Source: JACPNO01 sp963825405 (GTDB lineage Bacteria > Acidobacteriota > Terriglobia > Bryobacterales > Bryobacteraceae). From it: a stretch of 64,000 bases of DNA. Below the pieces are notes generated by a model that made no database searches, was not told the DNA's origin, and was given only the letters and a program-made list of their open reading frames with translations. A program made the translations under genes and the position numbers. Shown here piece after piece: positions 8,209 to 17,493 of the stretch. The stretch spans positions 781,211 through 845,210 of the forward strand of contig CAWGTB010000005.1 in the NCBI GenBank assembly GCA_963825405.1, read 5' to 3'. Position 1 is the stretch's first letter; every line of letters starts with the position of its first letter.

Positions 8209-9174
8209 TTACCTGGCCACGAGCGGAGCTACTACTCGATCCAGCTCCGCGTCGGTCCATGCGGCAACCTTGACGTTCTTGTGCAGCGTCCAGCGCTCCA
8301 CATGTTCCAGCGTCTTGCCCGGCTCGATCTTGGTGATGGGCCCCAGGGTTTCGATCTCCAGAAATTCCGCATTGGTGAACGTTTCGAACGAGCATCCGAA
8401 ATCCGGATACTGCTTCTTCGCATCGGCCTCATAGTGTTTGATGAACAGATCGGAGCCCAGCAGGTACGCGCCCCAGGTGTGAGGATTGAACGTGCCCAGC
8501 TTCTGCGGCTGCCCGGTGTTCTTGGCGTCCTGGCGCAGCATCAGGTACTTCTTCGTGTACGTCCAGCGATTGTCGGTGAGATCGGTGAAAGCCCACATGG
8601 TGAGCGGATTGGTCGCGGCCAGCACTTCGGGATGCGTGCCTCGCGGCGGGAATCCGTGAATGCCCGTGCCACCCTGCGCCATCATGGTGAGCGCCCAGGC
8701 AGCCCACTCCACGGCCTTGGCGTTCGTGTTGCGGATGCGATGCACCAGCTCCACCGCCGAACCCGTGGGCGACAGTTTCACAATAATCTGCTTTTCGAGG
8801 CCGGTCAGCGGTTCTACCGGCTCGGTGGCTTCAAGCACATTGCCCTTGACCACCACTTTGATCGGGCCATTATCCGGCGCGTAGGTTTTTTCGCGATCCT
8901 CCGGCGCAACCCAGATGCGGTGGCCGCCGCGCAATTGCCACGCCGCCTCGCCAGATTTGCCCAGTCCGTCGGCAAATTCCTTGAAAAGGTTTTGGCCGTT
9001 CACAAAGCCGTAGCGCATCACGCGCGGGCCGATATCGCTGGTGACCATTAGTTCGACTTCACCATTCGAAATCCGATAGGTGTTGGGCCAACCTTTGTAG
9101 TTCGTTTTGTCGATTTTGACGGCTGCAGAGGCGGTCATAGTTAGGGCGATCGCGATGGACAGTGTTCTAGTCAT
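8209..9174 (-). CDS. Secreted DUF4380-like protein
   Basis: 321 residues with a signal peptide ending near TASA. The opening of the mature part (ISNGEVELMVTSDIGPRVMRYGF), the NLFKEF segment and GGHRIWVAPED match my memory of the DUF4380 family, whose beta-sandwich fold resembles aldose epimerases. The activity is unknown; a carbohydrate-related role is inference only. It lies 15 bp upstream of the coiled-coil gene and could be co-transcribed with it. The frame is intact. Confidence 0.7.
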   Translation of the reverse strand: MTRTLSIAIALTMTASAAVKIDKTNYKGWPNTYRISNGEVELMVTSDIGPRVMRYGFVNGQNLFKEFADGLGKSGEAAWQLRGGHRIWVAPEDREKTYAPDNGPIKVVVKGNVLEATEPVEPLTGLEKQIIVKLSPTGSAVELVHRIRNTNAKAVEWAAWALTMMAQGGTGIHGFPPRGTHPEVLAATNPLTMWAFTDLTDNRWTYTKKYLMLRQDAKNTGQPQKLGTFNPHTWGAYLLGSDLFIKHYEADAKKQYPDFGCSFETFTNAEFLEIETLGPITKIEPGKTLEHVERWTLHKNVKVAAWTDAELDRVVAPLVAR

Positions 9175-9191
9175 CGACTCGCTATTATGCC

Positions 9192-10208
9192 TTAGTTCTT
9201 CACGGCAAGCACGGCGTCGAGCGGAGCGCCGGTCGAATGTCCCTCAACGGTGCTGAAGCCTGCGGCGCGCAGCAGAGCCTCGTACTCGAGCAAATTGCGC
9301 TCGCGGCCCTCGGTGCAAACCAGCATATTCAGCGATTGCATATTGGCCCACATAGGGCCGGTTTTATCTTCCTGCAGGAGTTTTTCGGCGATCAGCAGGG
9401 CGCCGCCGGACGGCAGGCGCGCGTAAATCTTGGCCAGCAGGGTGTGGATCTTTTCTTCGGACCAATCATGCAAGATGCGCGAGACGGCGAACAGGTCGGC
9501 TTCGGGCAGGGCGTCGTGGAAAAAATCTCCGGGAATCAGTTCCACGCGCGCCGCCACCGATGTCTTCGCCACCTCCTCGCGCGCGATTTGGATAACCACT
9601 GGTAGATCAAACACGGCCGCGCGCATATTCGGATAGCGCTCGCAGGCCGCCACAGCCAGGTGGCCGGTCGCGCCACCCAGATCCACTAGGCGGCGGAAGC
9701 GGCTGAGATCGAAGCTCGCCACCACGGCGGGCGAACTCAGCAAGCCGTAGCCGTGCATGCCTATCAGGAACATGCGCTTGTCCTGCTCGGTGCGGAAGAA
9801 ATGATCGAATATGCCAGTGCCTTCGAGGCCGTAAGCCTGCCGCCAGCGATGTCCGCCCTCGCGCACAGCGTCTTCCAGAAATCCCCACAGCCGGTAGAGG
9901 ACTTCGTTGGAATATTGGATGTACCCGGTCATCGCCTGCGGGCTGCGCCGCGCCAGATACGCCGCCGCCACCGGCTGGTTGGCATAGACCGAGCCTTGTT
10001 TGCCCAAAAGCGATAGACCCACGCAGGCGTCCAGCAGACGCTCCAGCGCGCCAGCGTCTGCGCCGATATGCTTCGCCAGCATGGCGGCGGTGGCGGGACC
10101 CTCATCCAGGCGATCGAACACGCCCAGCGAGACCGCGGCGAACATGGACTTCGAACGGCGGAAGGCTTCGATGAGATCGAGTACAGGAGCGGGATCGGGT
10201 GTGGTCAT
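9192..10208 (-). CDS. SAM-dependent O-methyltransferase (plant-type/CrtF-like fold)
   Basis: 338 residues. An N-terminal helical dimerisation domain (about 1-90) is followed by the methyltransferase domain, with the SAM-binding motif LVDLGGATGHLAVAA at about residue 165, the acidic loop AAVFDLPVV, and SRILHDWSEE, where the His-Asp pair matches the catalytic region of acetylserotonin or hydroxyneurosporene O-methyltransferases. Substrate unknown. Its start overlaps the end of thiL by 4 bp (ATGA), so translation is coupled to ThiL, although the family has no known role in thiamine synthesis. Confidence 0.8.
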   Translation of the reverse strand: MTTPDPAPVLDLIEAFRRSKSMFAAVSLGVFDRLDEGPATAAMLAKHIGADAGALERLLDACVGLSLLGKQGSVYANQPVAAAYLARRSPQAMTGYIQYSNEVLYRLWGFLEDAVREGGHRWRQAYGLEGTGIFDHFFRTEQDKRMFLIGMHGYGLLSSPAVVASFDLSRFRRLVDLGGATGHLAVAACERYPNMRAAVFDLPVVIQIAREEVAKTSVAARVELIPGDFFHDALPEADLFAVSRILHDWSEEKIHTLLAKIYARLPSGGALLIAEKLLQEDKTGPMWANMQSLNMLVCTEGRERNLLEYEALLRAAGFSTVEGHSTGAPLDAVLAVKN

Positions 10209-11119
10209 GGCTGCCGGAAATGATCGTAACCCATCGGGGCTAATCGCCGGGCGTTCAGAAACACTGCGCCAGCTTTTCCGCGCCGCATGACGCCGATTTT
10301 CGTCAATGGAATTCCCTGGTGCTGCGCCGGCACGCGCGTGCCCGGCGGAACGGTGAACAGCAATTCGTAATCCTCACCGCCGTGAAGCGCTTGCTCCAGG
10401 CTGGCTCCGCGAAAAATCGGCGGCGTGCCGATTTCGGCGGAAAGATTCGACGCGATCGCCAGGCGCCGCAGGTCAAGCGATAAACCGTCGCTCAAATCCA
10501 TCGCTGCCGTTGCGTGCAATCGTTCGCGAAGGAACCGGCCGAGCGCCAGTCTGGGCGTCGGCTGCAAGTGGATACGCCAGGCCCGCCCTGCCCGTGTTTC
10601 CAGGCCCAGGGCAGAACCGCCCAGCGTTCCGGAAACGTAGATCGAATCGCCTGCCCGAGCGCCGCTGCGCAACAGGGCGCGGCCGCGCGGCACGCCGCCG
10701 CACACCACGATGTCGCACGACAATTGCGCCGATCGCGCCAGATCGCCGCCCGCCAGTACCGTGCCAGTTCGATCCGCAAGGCGCAGCAGTCCGCGATAGA
10801 AGCCGGAGATCCAGCGCGCGTCCGCCCATGCCGGCGCGGCCAGCGACACCAGGCAGAATTTCGGCGTTCCGCCCATGGCCGCGATGTCGCTCAATCCGCG
10901 CGCCAGGGCTTTGTGGCCGACTGCCGAAGGCGTGTGCGTGTCGCGGCGGAAGTGGACGTTCTCCAGCAGTTGATCGGTAGTGAACAGCAGGTCTTCTTTC
11001 GCGCCGCGCGGGCGGAACACGGCGCAATCGTCGCCAATGCCGGCGATTATCTCGGAATTCCTGGGGATCGAAACCCGCGCGCGGATCTGATCGAGTATGG
11101 TTTCTTCGCGCGCGGCCAC
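10205..11119 (-). CDS. thiL: Thiamine-monophosphate kinase
   Basis: 304 residues. ThiL phosphorylates thiamine monophosphate to the active cofactor TPP with ATP and Mg2+. Family hallmarks: IIAGIGDDCAVF (Mg2+-binding Asp) near residue 25, FTTDQLLENVHF near 48, GLSDIAAMGGTP near 75, AGGDLARS near 125 and DLSDGLSLDL near 205. Length is typical. No TPP riboswitch precedes it, unlike thiC at 25.5 kb, so the two thiamine genes here appear separately regulated. It is divergent from the cold-shock gene. Confidence 0.93.
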   Translation of the reverse strand: MAAREETILDQIRARVSIPRNSEIIAGIGDDCAVFRPRGAKEDLLFTTDQLLENVHFRRDTHTPSAVGHKALARGLSDIAAMGGTPKFCLVSLAAPAWADARWISGFYRGLLRLADRTGTVLAGGDLARSAQLSCDIVVCGGVPRGRALLRSGARAGDSIYVSGTLGGSALGLETRAGRAWRIHLQPTPRLALGRFLRERLHATAAMDLSDGLSLDLRRLAIASNLSAEIGTPPIFRGASLEQALHGGEDYELLFTVPPGTRVPAQHQGIPLTKIGVMRRGKAGAVFLNARRLAPMGYDHFRQP

Positions 11120-11224
11120 TGGCAGATTCTAACGTGCCCGGCTTGACCGCACCAGCCCTATTTGAGAAAATCAAGCTGTTGTAAGAAATGGTTGTTCGTC
11201 GGCAAAATCGGGAGAACTGAGTAG

Positions 11225-11262
11225 AGCTACGAGGCGACCCTTCGTGGCTTTTTGCTTTTTTG
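11225..11262 (+). terminator. Terminator-like hairpin in the cold-shock gene leader
   Basis: AGCTACGAG (11225-11233) can pair with CTTCGTGGCT (11240-11249), with one G-U pair and one bulge, and is followed by TTTTTGCTTTTTT. This is the layout of a Rho-independent terminator, yet it lies 34 bp upstream of the cold-shock start codon and downstream of the thiL promoter region, so it ends no annotated gene. It may be an attenuator or the 3' end of a small RNA. Confidence 0.55.
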
Positions 11263-11295
11263 GGACCCGAAAATACGCCGGACAATATCAGGAGA

Positions 11296-11505
11296 ATGGT
11301 AGTGAAAGAAAAAGGCATAGTGAAATGGTTTAACGCCGCAAAAGGCTACGGATTTATCCAGCGCGCCAGCGGTGACGATGTATTTGTCCACTTTTCGGCC
11401 ATCCAGGCGAATGGGTATCGCACCCTGGATGAAGGTGCGGAGGTAGAGTTCGAGGTGAAGCAGGGTCCGAAGGGACTGCAGGCCGAGAACGTCAGTCGGC
11501 CGTAA
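11296..11505 (+). CDS. Cold-shock protein, CspA family
   Basis: A 69-residue single cold-shock domain. RNP1 is KGYGFIQ and RNP2 is VFVHFSAI, both complete, so it should bind single-stranded RNA or DNA as an RNA chaperone. The ATG at 11296 follows an AGGAG ribosome site at 11290 with good spacing; an in-frame ATG at 11260 would overlap the leader hairpin and is unlikely. The gene stands alone between two hairpins, the leader one and a strong terminator at 11541. Confidence 0.93.
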   Translation: MVVKEKGIVKWFNAAKGYGFIQRASGDDVFVHFSAIQANGYRTLDEGAEVEFEVKQGPKGLQAENVSRP

Positions 11506-11540
11506 TCGCCTTTCCCAAAACAAAGACAATTCAACGAAAG

Positions 11541-11563
11541 GGCCGCCGGCTTGGCGGCCTTTT
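11541..11563 (+). terminator. Rho-independent terminator after the cold-shock gene
   Basis: The perfect 7-bp stem GGCCGCC (11541-11547) / GGCGGCC (11553-11559) with a five-base loop is followed by TTTT. It lies 36 bp after the cold-shock stop codon. Confidence 0.8.
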
Positions 11564-11626
11564 CCATTTGTGGCTAAGGATGGGAATGGAAGTGCGCAGC
11601 CGGACTGGAGCATCGGCCGCTAAAAT

Positions 11627-11889
11627 ATGCCGCAGTTATTCGCTGTGATTCGCACGCGGGACCTGGCATGGCAGGAGTCGCGCTCGCTTGAGGCTCAGGA
11701 GGACTGGGGAGCCCACGCCGCCTTCTGGGAGGCCCGCTCGAAGGCACCAGCGATGTTCTACTCATTGTGCGAGCAGGGAGCTCGGACGAAATCAGCGAAC
11801 GTTTTGCGGCTGATCCATGGTCTGGCGAGCGAGACCTGCTGCGCGTCAGCCGGATTTCGCCCTGGAACCTGCGGCTGGGCTCGCTCTAA
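11627..11889 (+). pseudogene. YciI-like protein gene with an internal deletion
   Basis: The first 33 codons (MPQLFAVIRTRDLAW, then EAQEDWGAHAAF) read as the start of a YciI-type small protein. The conserved continuation GGPLEGTSDVLLIVRAGSS and the ending SPWNLRLGSL are in another frame, from 11728 to a stop at 11887-11889. At the junction about 11-12 expected residues (normally like MDALAEEGFVVL) are missing, consistent with loss of about 34 bases at roughly 11726. Unlike the other frameshifts in the window this is a deletion, so it could be a true pseudogene or an assembly fault. Read without repair, the frame runs on to 11971 into antisense sequence. Confidence 0.6.
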
Positions 11890-11894
11890 GCGAA

Positions 11895-13293
11895 CTATTG
11901 CGGAGCCGGCCGGGATTTCAACACCTGGATCCGGTTGGATTCCATACGGAACAGGTAGTCGTAAGCCTTGAGTCCGTTGGGATCGGGCGCGGGTTGGCCC
12001 GTCTTCACGGTCCACACGAGCAGCGTCGGATCGCGGAGAACTACCTGGGCGATGACGGCTAGGTCGTAACGTGGCAAGGGATCGTCCAAAATCAGCATCG
12101 TGCTCTTAGCAGGGACTCTGAGTCCCAACGTTTGAAAACTTTGAATGGCGGCGTCGACCTGGCGCTGCATATCGAAGAACGCAGGTCGAAACTCTTTGCT
12201 CTTGATCACGGCTTCATAGCCAACGGCGAGGAGCGCGGCTGCCACCAGTACGGGCTGCCAACGCCGCAAACGGCCGGGTGCCTGAGACCAAAAGGGAACC
12301 GAACAACATTGCCCAACCGGCGAGCGGAATGTAGAGGCATGACCAAATTCGCCCGGAGAGAAACACGATAGGCAGCGGGCTGAGCACCACGAAAATCTGG
12401 CAGAAGCGAAGCGGCGGTGCAGGCCTCCGCCATGCTACATAGCCGAGCAGCAGCCATAGCGCGATCGTTTTGGCCGGAGTAAAGAAAGCGCCTGCGTAAA
12501 ACAGGCAATTGAGGTAAAGCGCCTGCTGTTCCATGAATCGCTGGCCGGTGAAGAGAGGGCGGTAAAGTTCCTGTTGGATGAGGGAGTCCGGCCCATGCAG
12601 CTTGCCGATCACATAAACCAGCGTCAGCATTCCCGAGAAGACGACCAGGCGCCCGTCTTTGCGCACCCAGTGCCAGATGTGGGCCCAACTACCGGGTGGA
12701 TGGTACAGCAGTTCATACGTAAATACGAAAACCGGAAACGTAACCGCCATTTCCTTGGAATTCAGCGCGCCGACGTACAGCAGCAGGACTGCGGCGGATT
12801 CCTTCCAGGTGAGGAGTCTGCCCAGGGAGCGAACTTTCACATAAACAACGAAGGCGGCGAAATAAAAAAAGAAGCAGAGGATGTCGTAAATCACTGCGGT
12901 GATGACCTGCAAATCCGCCAGGAAGCCATGATTGCTGACCACGAAAGCAACAACGAAGGCCACCAGGTAGTCACCCGTAAGCAGGGCGGCGAAGCGCCAG
13001 ATCAGAACCACGTTCGCTCCCAGGAGCAGGAAAATTACGACGCGATACGGAAGAGGATTCAACCCGGCGAAATGGAACAGGGGAAGATAAAAGGCCGCGC
13101 CCATCGGACGATAGAAGGTGGAAAAGAATAACAGATTCCCTTGCAGTGCCTTCCCGGCACCTGCGGTCCAGTAATAGTGCAGGTTGATCAAGTCATCGTT
13201 TCTGAAGCCCGCGTGCAGTCCGCCCCAGGCGGAACAGACAAAGTAGACCAGAACGATGGCCAAGCCGGCGAGCCGCCACTGCGGCGCGGTCAA
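11895..13293 (-). CDS. Polytopic membrane glycosyltransferase-like protein, +1 frameshift
   Basis: About 465 residues once repaired. Ten or so hydrophobic segments run through the first 340 residues. An acidic pair in the first periplasmic loop (FRNDDLINLHYYW) is the position where GT39/GT83-type (PMT, ArnT) enzymes hold their catalytic acidic residues. The C-terminal soluble part (RRWQPVLVAAALLAVGYE onward) is in a different frame; removing one base near 12273 joins the two. Family assignment rests on topology and the DD motif only. No transport or polysaccharide gene is adjacent. Confidence 0.6.
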
Positions 13294-13362
13294 AAGAGCG
13301 GGAAGCGATCTTTGAGGCGGGTTCCGCGGTAGGGGTCGGAGCCATCCCGCGCATTATATGCT

Positions 13363-15279
13363 TTACGGTTCCAGATACACCGTTACGCGATTGCTTTCCT
13401 GTCCATCCGCCGCCAGGTATAATTCTGCCGGGCCGGCGTTCACCAGGGTCGGAAGCTGCAGCTCGATCAAATAGAAGCCGACGTAGCCTGGGGCCAACGT
13501 GGCATGCGTCACGGCCACCGCGGCACCGTCCACATAGGCGCGCACGCCGGCCGCAACCCGCGGGGGATTGTCGAGCGGTGCGGCTCGGCCCGTGGGCCAG
13601 TCGGGCTGGACCCGTCCCAAGCCAGTCGCTAGAATCTGGATGCGCGCGCCGGAGCGGGCGGTATTCCGCGCGTCCAGCATCAAGCCGCTATCCGCATCAA
13701 GCAGCAGCGGCGCACCCTCGCGGTCCACAAAAATGGCAGGCGAGACGGGCTGTACGGCCAACGAAAGCGATACCTGGGCTTCGCCGTCGAGGGTCAGCGA
13801 AACGGCGGGACCGCTGGCTTCGAACGGCACTTGGATTTGCGCGCCCGTTTCCGATGACGCCAACACCGGATATTCGATGCCGCTGGCGCGCGCCCCGCGC
13901 ACCGGCCCGCCCAACACACTCACCAGCGATCCCGGCGCGGCGGCGCGATTAGTGAAATCGGCGGCGTTCACCACGCGCAGCGTTCGCGCACGGTGCGGCG
14001 CCGGCGCAGCGTACACGCCGTAGCCGTCGAGCGCGACGTAGAGCTGGTTGCCGGCCGCGTCCAACATGACGTCGGTGGCGCGCGCAGCGGGAAGGGCGCC
14101 GGTTACGGGTGTCCACGCGGAAGCCGGCCCTGCTCCTTCGAGATCGGCGCGGGCGAAAAACACGCCGCTACTGGTGGCGGCATAAACCACGCCGGCGGCG
14201 CGATCAGCGGTAACGCCGTAAGTGGGCGCCTCCGCCAGGTTGGCGGTGAGATCGTCCCAGAATCCGCCGGTATTGGTGGTGCGCAACACGTGCGGACCTT
14301 TGCCGCTCAGCGCGGCCAGGGCGACACGCGGCGATTGCTCGTCCACAAACAGCCGCTCGACGGGTCCGGATGCCGCCGGCCGGGAGAGATTCCAGGTGCG
14401 GCCTGCATCGAGCGAGGCCCAGATGCGGCCATCCCGCGCTCCCGCGTAAGCGATGTCGCCGGAACCGGCTACCGCCGTCACTTCCGCTCCGAGCGCAGTC
14501 GAGTAGGCGCGCCGTAATTGCGTTTCCAACTCCAACCGCGTGCTGGAAGCCGGTTGCCAGGCACTCGATGGCCCGGCGCTGGTGGCCGGCATCCATTCGA
14601 ACGATCCCGCGCCCGCCACTTCAATGCGCATGCCGCGGCCATTGGCTGGCGCCGCCACCAGCTTTTCGACGGGCAGGTTGGGCAGGAACTGGTTCAGACC
14701 GGTCCAGGAGAGCCCGCCATCGGCCGATCGCCACAGTCCAGCGTCGTTCGCAAGTACCACTTGCTCCGGATTGGCGGGAGAGATCGCCATATCGTGTTGG
14801 TTGGGCCCGACGATGGATTGGTGGTTGAAACTGGTGAGATTGATCCAAGTCCGGCCGCCGTCGTCGGATCGATATAGGTGCTCTCCCAAAGCAAACAATG
14901 TTCGTGAATCGGTGGGATGAACGCGTACCACCGCGCCCGGCTCAGGCAGGCGGACGGCGTCCGGGGCCGCTATAGGTCCACTGCGCGCCGGAGGCTGGGC
15001 TAGCCGTGTCCAGTTCTCGAAATCCACTGTCCCGAAGATCGCGCCGGATGCCGAGCGCGCATATAAGCTGCTGGCATCGGGGGAAAACCACACTTCGGCA
15101 ACCGGCCCGCTAGCCGGCGCCGCCAGCATCCGTTGCATCGCCAGATTGCCGACCTTGCGCCACTCCGGCCGCTGCGCGAGCGGGGCGCTAGTCGACCCTA
15201 CTTGAGCGAAGGCAGCGCTCCAGGCGATGAGCATGGAGCCGCACAGGCGGGCGAAAGATCGTGTATCCCCGTGACACAT
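13363..15279 (-). CDS. Secreted beta-propeller (Asp-box) protein with Solibacter-type C-terminal domain
   Basis: 638 residues with an N-terminal signal peptide (MLIAWSAAFAQ). The body contains Asp-box/BNR-like repeats of the form S-x-D-G-G-x-T-W (YRSDDGGRTW, WRSADGGLSW, WASLDAGRTW), as in sialidase- and sortilin-type propellers. The last 200 residues (from about VVNAADFTNRAAAPGSLVSV) match my memory of a domain abundant in Candidatus Solibacter (TIGR03437-like), with IQVPFE and IQILATGLGRVQPDWPTG as typical segments. Function is unknown; extracellular binding is likely. The gene is divergent from the FecR gene. Confidence 0.75.
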   Translation of the reverse strand: MCHGDTRSFARLCGSMLIAWSAAFAQVGSTSAPLAQRPEWRKVGNLAMQRMLAAPASGPVAEVWFSPDASSLYARSASGAIFGTVDFENWTRLAQPPARSGPIAAPDAVRLPEPGAVVRVHPTDSRTLFALGEHLYRSDDGGRTWINLTSFNHQSIVGPNQHDMAISPANPEQVVLANDAGLWRSADGGLSWTGLNQFLPNLPVEKLVAAPANGRGMRIEVAGAGSFEWMPATSAGPSSAWQPASSTRLELETQLRRAYSTALGAEVTAVAGSGDIAYAGARDGRIWASLDAGRTWNLSRPAASGPVERLFVDEQSPRVALAALSGKGPHVLRTTNTGGFWDDLTANLAEAPTYGVTADRAAGVVYAATSSGVFFARADLEGAGPASAWTPVTGALPAARATDVMLDAAGNQLYVALDGYGVYAAPAPHRARTLRVVNAADFTNRAAAPGSLVSVLGGPVRGARASGIEYPVLASSETGAQIQVPFEASGPAVSLTLDGEAQVSLSLAVQPVSPAIFVDREGAPLLLDADSGLMLDARNTARSGARIQILATGLGRVQPDWPTGRAAPLDNPPRVAAGVRAYVDGAAVAVTHATLAPGYVGFYLIELQLPTLVNAGPAELYLAADGQESNRVTVYLEP

Positions 15280-15437
15280 CGACGTGTCTTATTTTACCGT
15301 ATCGGCGGCAGGCGCCTTCTGAAAGACCCTGATTCGTTGAGATTTAGCGCAACCGGACTTGTGCGGCATGGTACTTGCAATGCACGTTTGATGCTAGACT
15401 GGGCCTGTGTAGGGTGGTGGGTCTGGCGGGGAGACAG

Positions 15438-16232
15438 ATGTCCAGGGGCTCGACGAAAGAATTGTCGAAACTCGTAGCCGCGCTGGCGGTGTGTGCGCTC
15501 ACTGCGTACGCCCAAACTTCGCCGGCCGCGCACCTGCGCAGCCTCACCGGACAGGTTTCGGTTCTGCGGGATAGCACGCCGTGGGCTTTGAGCGTCGGCA
15601 ATGCCGTCGAGCCCGGCCAAATCATTCTGAGCGGTTCCGATGGCTTCGCGATTTTCGAAGTCTCGGACGGCAGCACCTTCGAAGTTTTCCCCAATTCGCG
15701 CGTGGTGTTTCGCGACAATCGCTCCAATTGGAAAGATCTGCTGGAAGTGCTCATCGGCCGCGTGAAGATCCATATCCAGAAGATCGGCGGCCAGCCCAAT
15801 TACAACAAAGTGCGCACGCCCACCGCGGTGATCTCTGTTCGCGGCACTACCTTCGATGTCAGCGTGGAAGATGAGGACGCGACCACGCTGGTGATGGTCG
15901 AAGAAGGCCTGGTGGCGGTGCAGCATTCGCTGCTGCCGCGCGGCGATGCCAAGCTGCTGAGCGCCGGCGAATGGATTCGGGTGTACAAGAATCAGCCGCT
16001 AGCATCGAAGACCGTGGATCGCGGCGGAGTGCTTCGCACGACACTGCGCGCGGCTGCCGACGCCATGTACGGGATTCTCTACCGGACTTCGCAAAGCAGC
16101 GGGAGCCCGGGTAGCACAGGTGGCTCCGGCAGTTCCGGTTCGACAACGGGCAGCGGCGGCGTAGGGGACAAGGGTTCAGGCACACCGCCTCCTCCCCCGC
16201 CACCACCTCCCCCGCCTCCGCCGAAGCACTAG
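15438..16232 (+). CDS. FecR-domain secreted protein with polyproline tail
   Basis: 264 residues from ATG 15438, which follows a GGGGAGA ribosome site; an upstream in-frame ATG at 15375 lacks one. A signal peptide is followed by a FecR-like beta domain (GQIILSGSDGFAIFEVSDG, then TPTAVISVRGTTFDVSVED, the most conserved FecR stretch). The C-terminus is a low-complexity Gly/Ser linker ending in a run of 13 prolines. FecR-domain proteins without a sigma partner are usually structural or envelope proteins, and there is no FecI or TonB gene next to it. Confidence 0.8.
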   Translation: MSRGSTKELSKLVAALAVCALTAYAQTSPAAHLRSLTGQVSVLRDSTPWALSVGNAVEPGQIILSGSDGFAIFEVSDGSTFEVFPNSRVVFRDNRSNWKDLLEVLIGRVKIHIQKIGGQPNYNKVRTPTAVISVRGTTFDVSVEDEDATTLVMVEEGLVAVQHSLLPRGDAKLLSAGEWIRVYKNQPLASKTVDRGGVLRTTLRAAADAMYGILYRTSQSSGSPGSTGGSGSSGSTTGSGGVGDKGSGTPPPPPPPPPPPPPKH

Positions 16233-16275
16233 CGCGCGGCGCGCCTTGCAATATCCCAACGGTTCCGGCAACGCA

Positions 16276-17046
16276 ATGAGAGCGGTAATTCTCGCGATCG
16301 CACTTGCGACCTGCGCCTGCCAGCCTCACTCAAGCACAGACGGGATTCCGGTTTATAACTACGAAGTGGTGCGCGTCTATCCACATGACCCCAGAGCGTT
16401 TACGGAGGGCCTGTTTTATTTGAACGGATTCCTGTACGAGAGTACGGGTATTGTGGGGCAGTCATCAGTTCGGAAAGTCAAACTCGATACGGGTGAGATT
16501 TTGCAGGCACGCGAGGTTCCCGTGCCCTACTTTGGCGAGGGAATCGTCAATTGGAAGGGCCGGCTGCTACAGCTTACGTATCAAACCCAAGTCGGCTTTG
16601 TCAGCGACCTCAGTACTTTTGCGCTGATCGGTGATTTCAAATATCCCGGGGAAGGATGGGCGCTTACTCAGGATGGCAAACGGATCATCATGAGCGATGG
16701 CACGCCCGCACTGCGTTTCTGGGATCCGGAAACCTTACAGGAAACCGGCCGGGTAGTGGTTACCGCCGAAGGCCGTCCATTGGCCAATGTGAATGAACTG
16801 GAATGGGTCAAGGGCGAGATTTACGCCAACGTCTGGCATACGGATCTGATTGCAAGAATCGATCCTGGCACAGGGAGCGTCATCGGATGGATCAACCTGG
16901 TGGGGTTGTGGCCAGGTTCCGATAACGAGGAAAAAACCCTGAACGGTATCGCGTATGACGCCGAGCGGGATCGTCTTTTCGTCACCGGAAAGGAATGGCC
17001 CAGTGTGTTTGAAATCCGATTGAAAGCGAGCGCCAATAGCCGCTAG
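16276..17046 (+). CDS. Glutaminyl-peptide cyclotransferase, plant/bacterial type
   Basis: 256 residues from ATG 16276. It converts N-terminal glutamine of peptides to pyroglutamate outside the cytoplasm. A hydrophobic leader with cysteines (ALATCACQP) suggests a lipoprotein, although the lipobox is imperfect. The five-bladed propeller motifs of the family are clear: HDPRAFTEGLFY, LYESTGIVGQSSV, YFGEGIV, NELEWVKGEIYANVW and LNGIAYD. Length is normal. It shares only an intergenic gap of about 40 bp with the FecR gene and converges on the AhpD-like gene. Confidence 0.87.
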   Translation: MRAVILAIALATCACQPHSSTDGIPVYNYEVVRVYPHDPRAFTEGLFYLNGFLYESTGIVGQSSVRKVKLDTGEILQAREVPVPYFGEGIVNWKGRLLQLTYQTQVGFVSDLSTFALIGDFKYPGEGWALTQDGKRIIMSDGTPALRFWDPETLQETGRVVVTAEGRPLANVNELEWVKGEIYANVWHTDLIARIDPGTGSVIGWINLVGLWPGSDNEEKTLNGIAYDAERDRLFVTGKEWPSVFEIRLKASANSR

Positions 17047-17445
17047 CTACCGCGGTTTAAATCTCTCGTCGATTTCCACCTGATAGCCGCTGGCCAGGCG
17101 ATTGGTTTCGTTGGCCATGCCGGCGACTGCCATCAGCTCGGCGAACATCTGATCCGTCATGCCGGCTTTGCGCGCAGCCGCGGTGTGCGACGCGATGCAG
17201 TAGCCGCATTGGTTGGTAGCGCTGATGGCGAGGTAGATCATTTCTTTCGTTACCGCATCGAGCGCGCCCGGCGCCATCACTTGCTTGATGCTTTCCCACG
17301 TCCGGCGCAGCGTGGCCGGGTCGCTGGCCAGCGCCTTCCAGAAATTATTGATCCAGTCCGTCTTGCGGGTAGCCATGATGTCGTCATAGACGGCGCGCAC
17401 TTCCGCGCTGGCGGATTCGTATTCGATGAGTCCCAAAGTTGCCAT
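17047..17445 (-). CDS. AhpD-like carboxymuconolactone decarboxylase family protein
   Basis: 132 residues, intact. The CxxC-His redox motif is present in NQCGYCIASHTAAARKAGM (Cys, Cys and His spaced as in AhpD), so alkylhydroperoxidase-type thiol redox activity is plausible. The upstream helix GALDAVTKEMIYLAIS is typical. It is divergent from the potA operon, with 48 bp between the start codons. Confidence 0.85.
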   Translation of the reverse strand: MATLGLIEYESASAEVRAVYDDIMATRKTDWINNFWKALASDPATLRRTWESIKQVMAPGALDAVTKEMIYLAISATNQCGYCIASHTAAARKAGMTDQMFAELMAVAGMANETNRLASGYQVEIDERFKPR

Positions 17446-17493
17446 ATCGTTCTCCGCTGCAATTATCCCGTGGAAACGTTATATTTTTCACAA

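Noticed and set aside
8281..9051. 256-codon plus-strand open frame
   Set aside because: Wholly antisense to the DUF4380-like gene, with composition typical of a GC-rich shadow frame.
16191..16232. Polyproline run as a frameshift or repeat artefact
   Set aside because: The CCx repeats stay in frame, use mixed codons and end in a normal stop, so it is a genuine proline tail.
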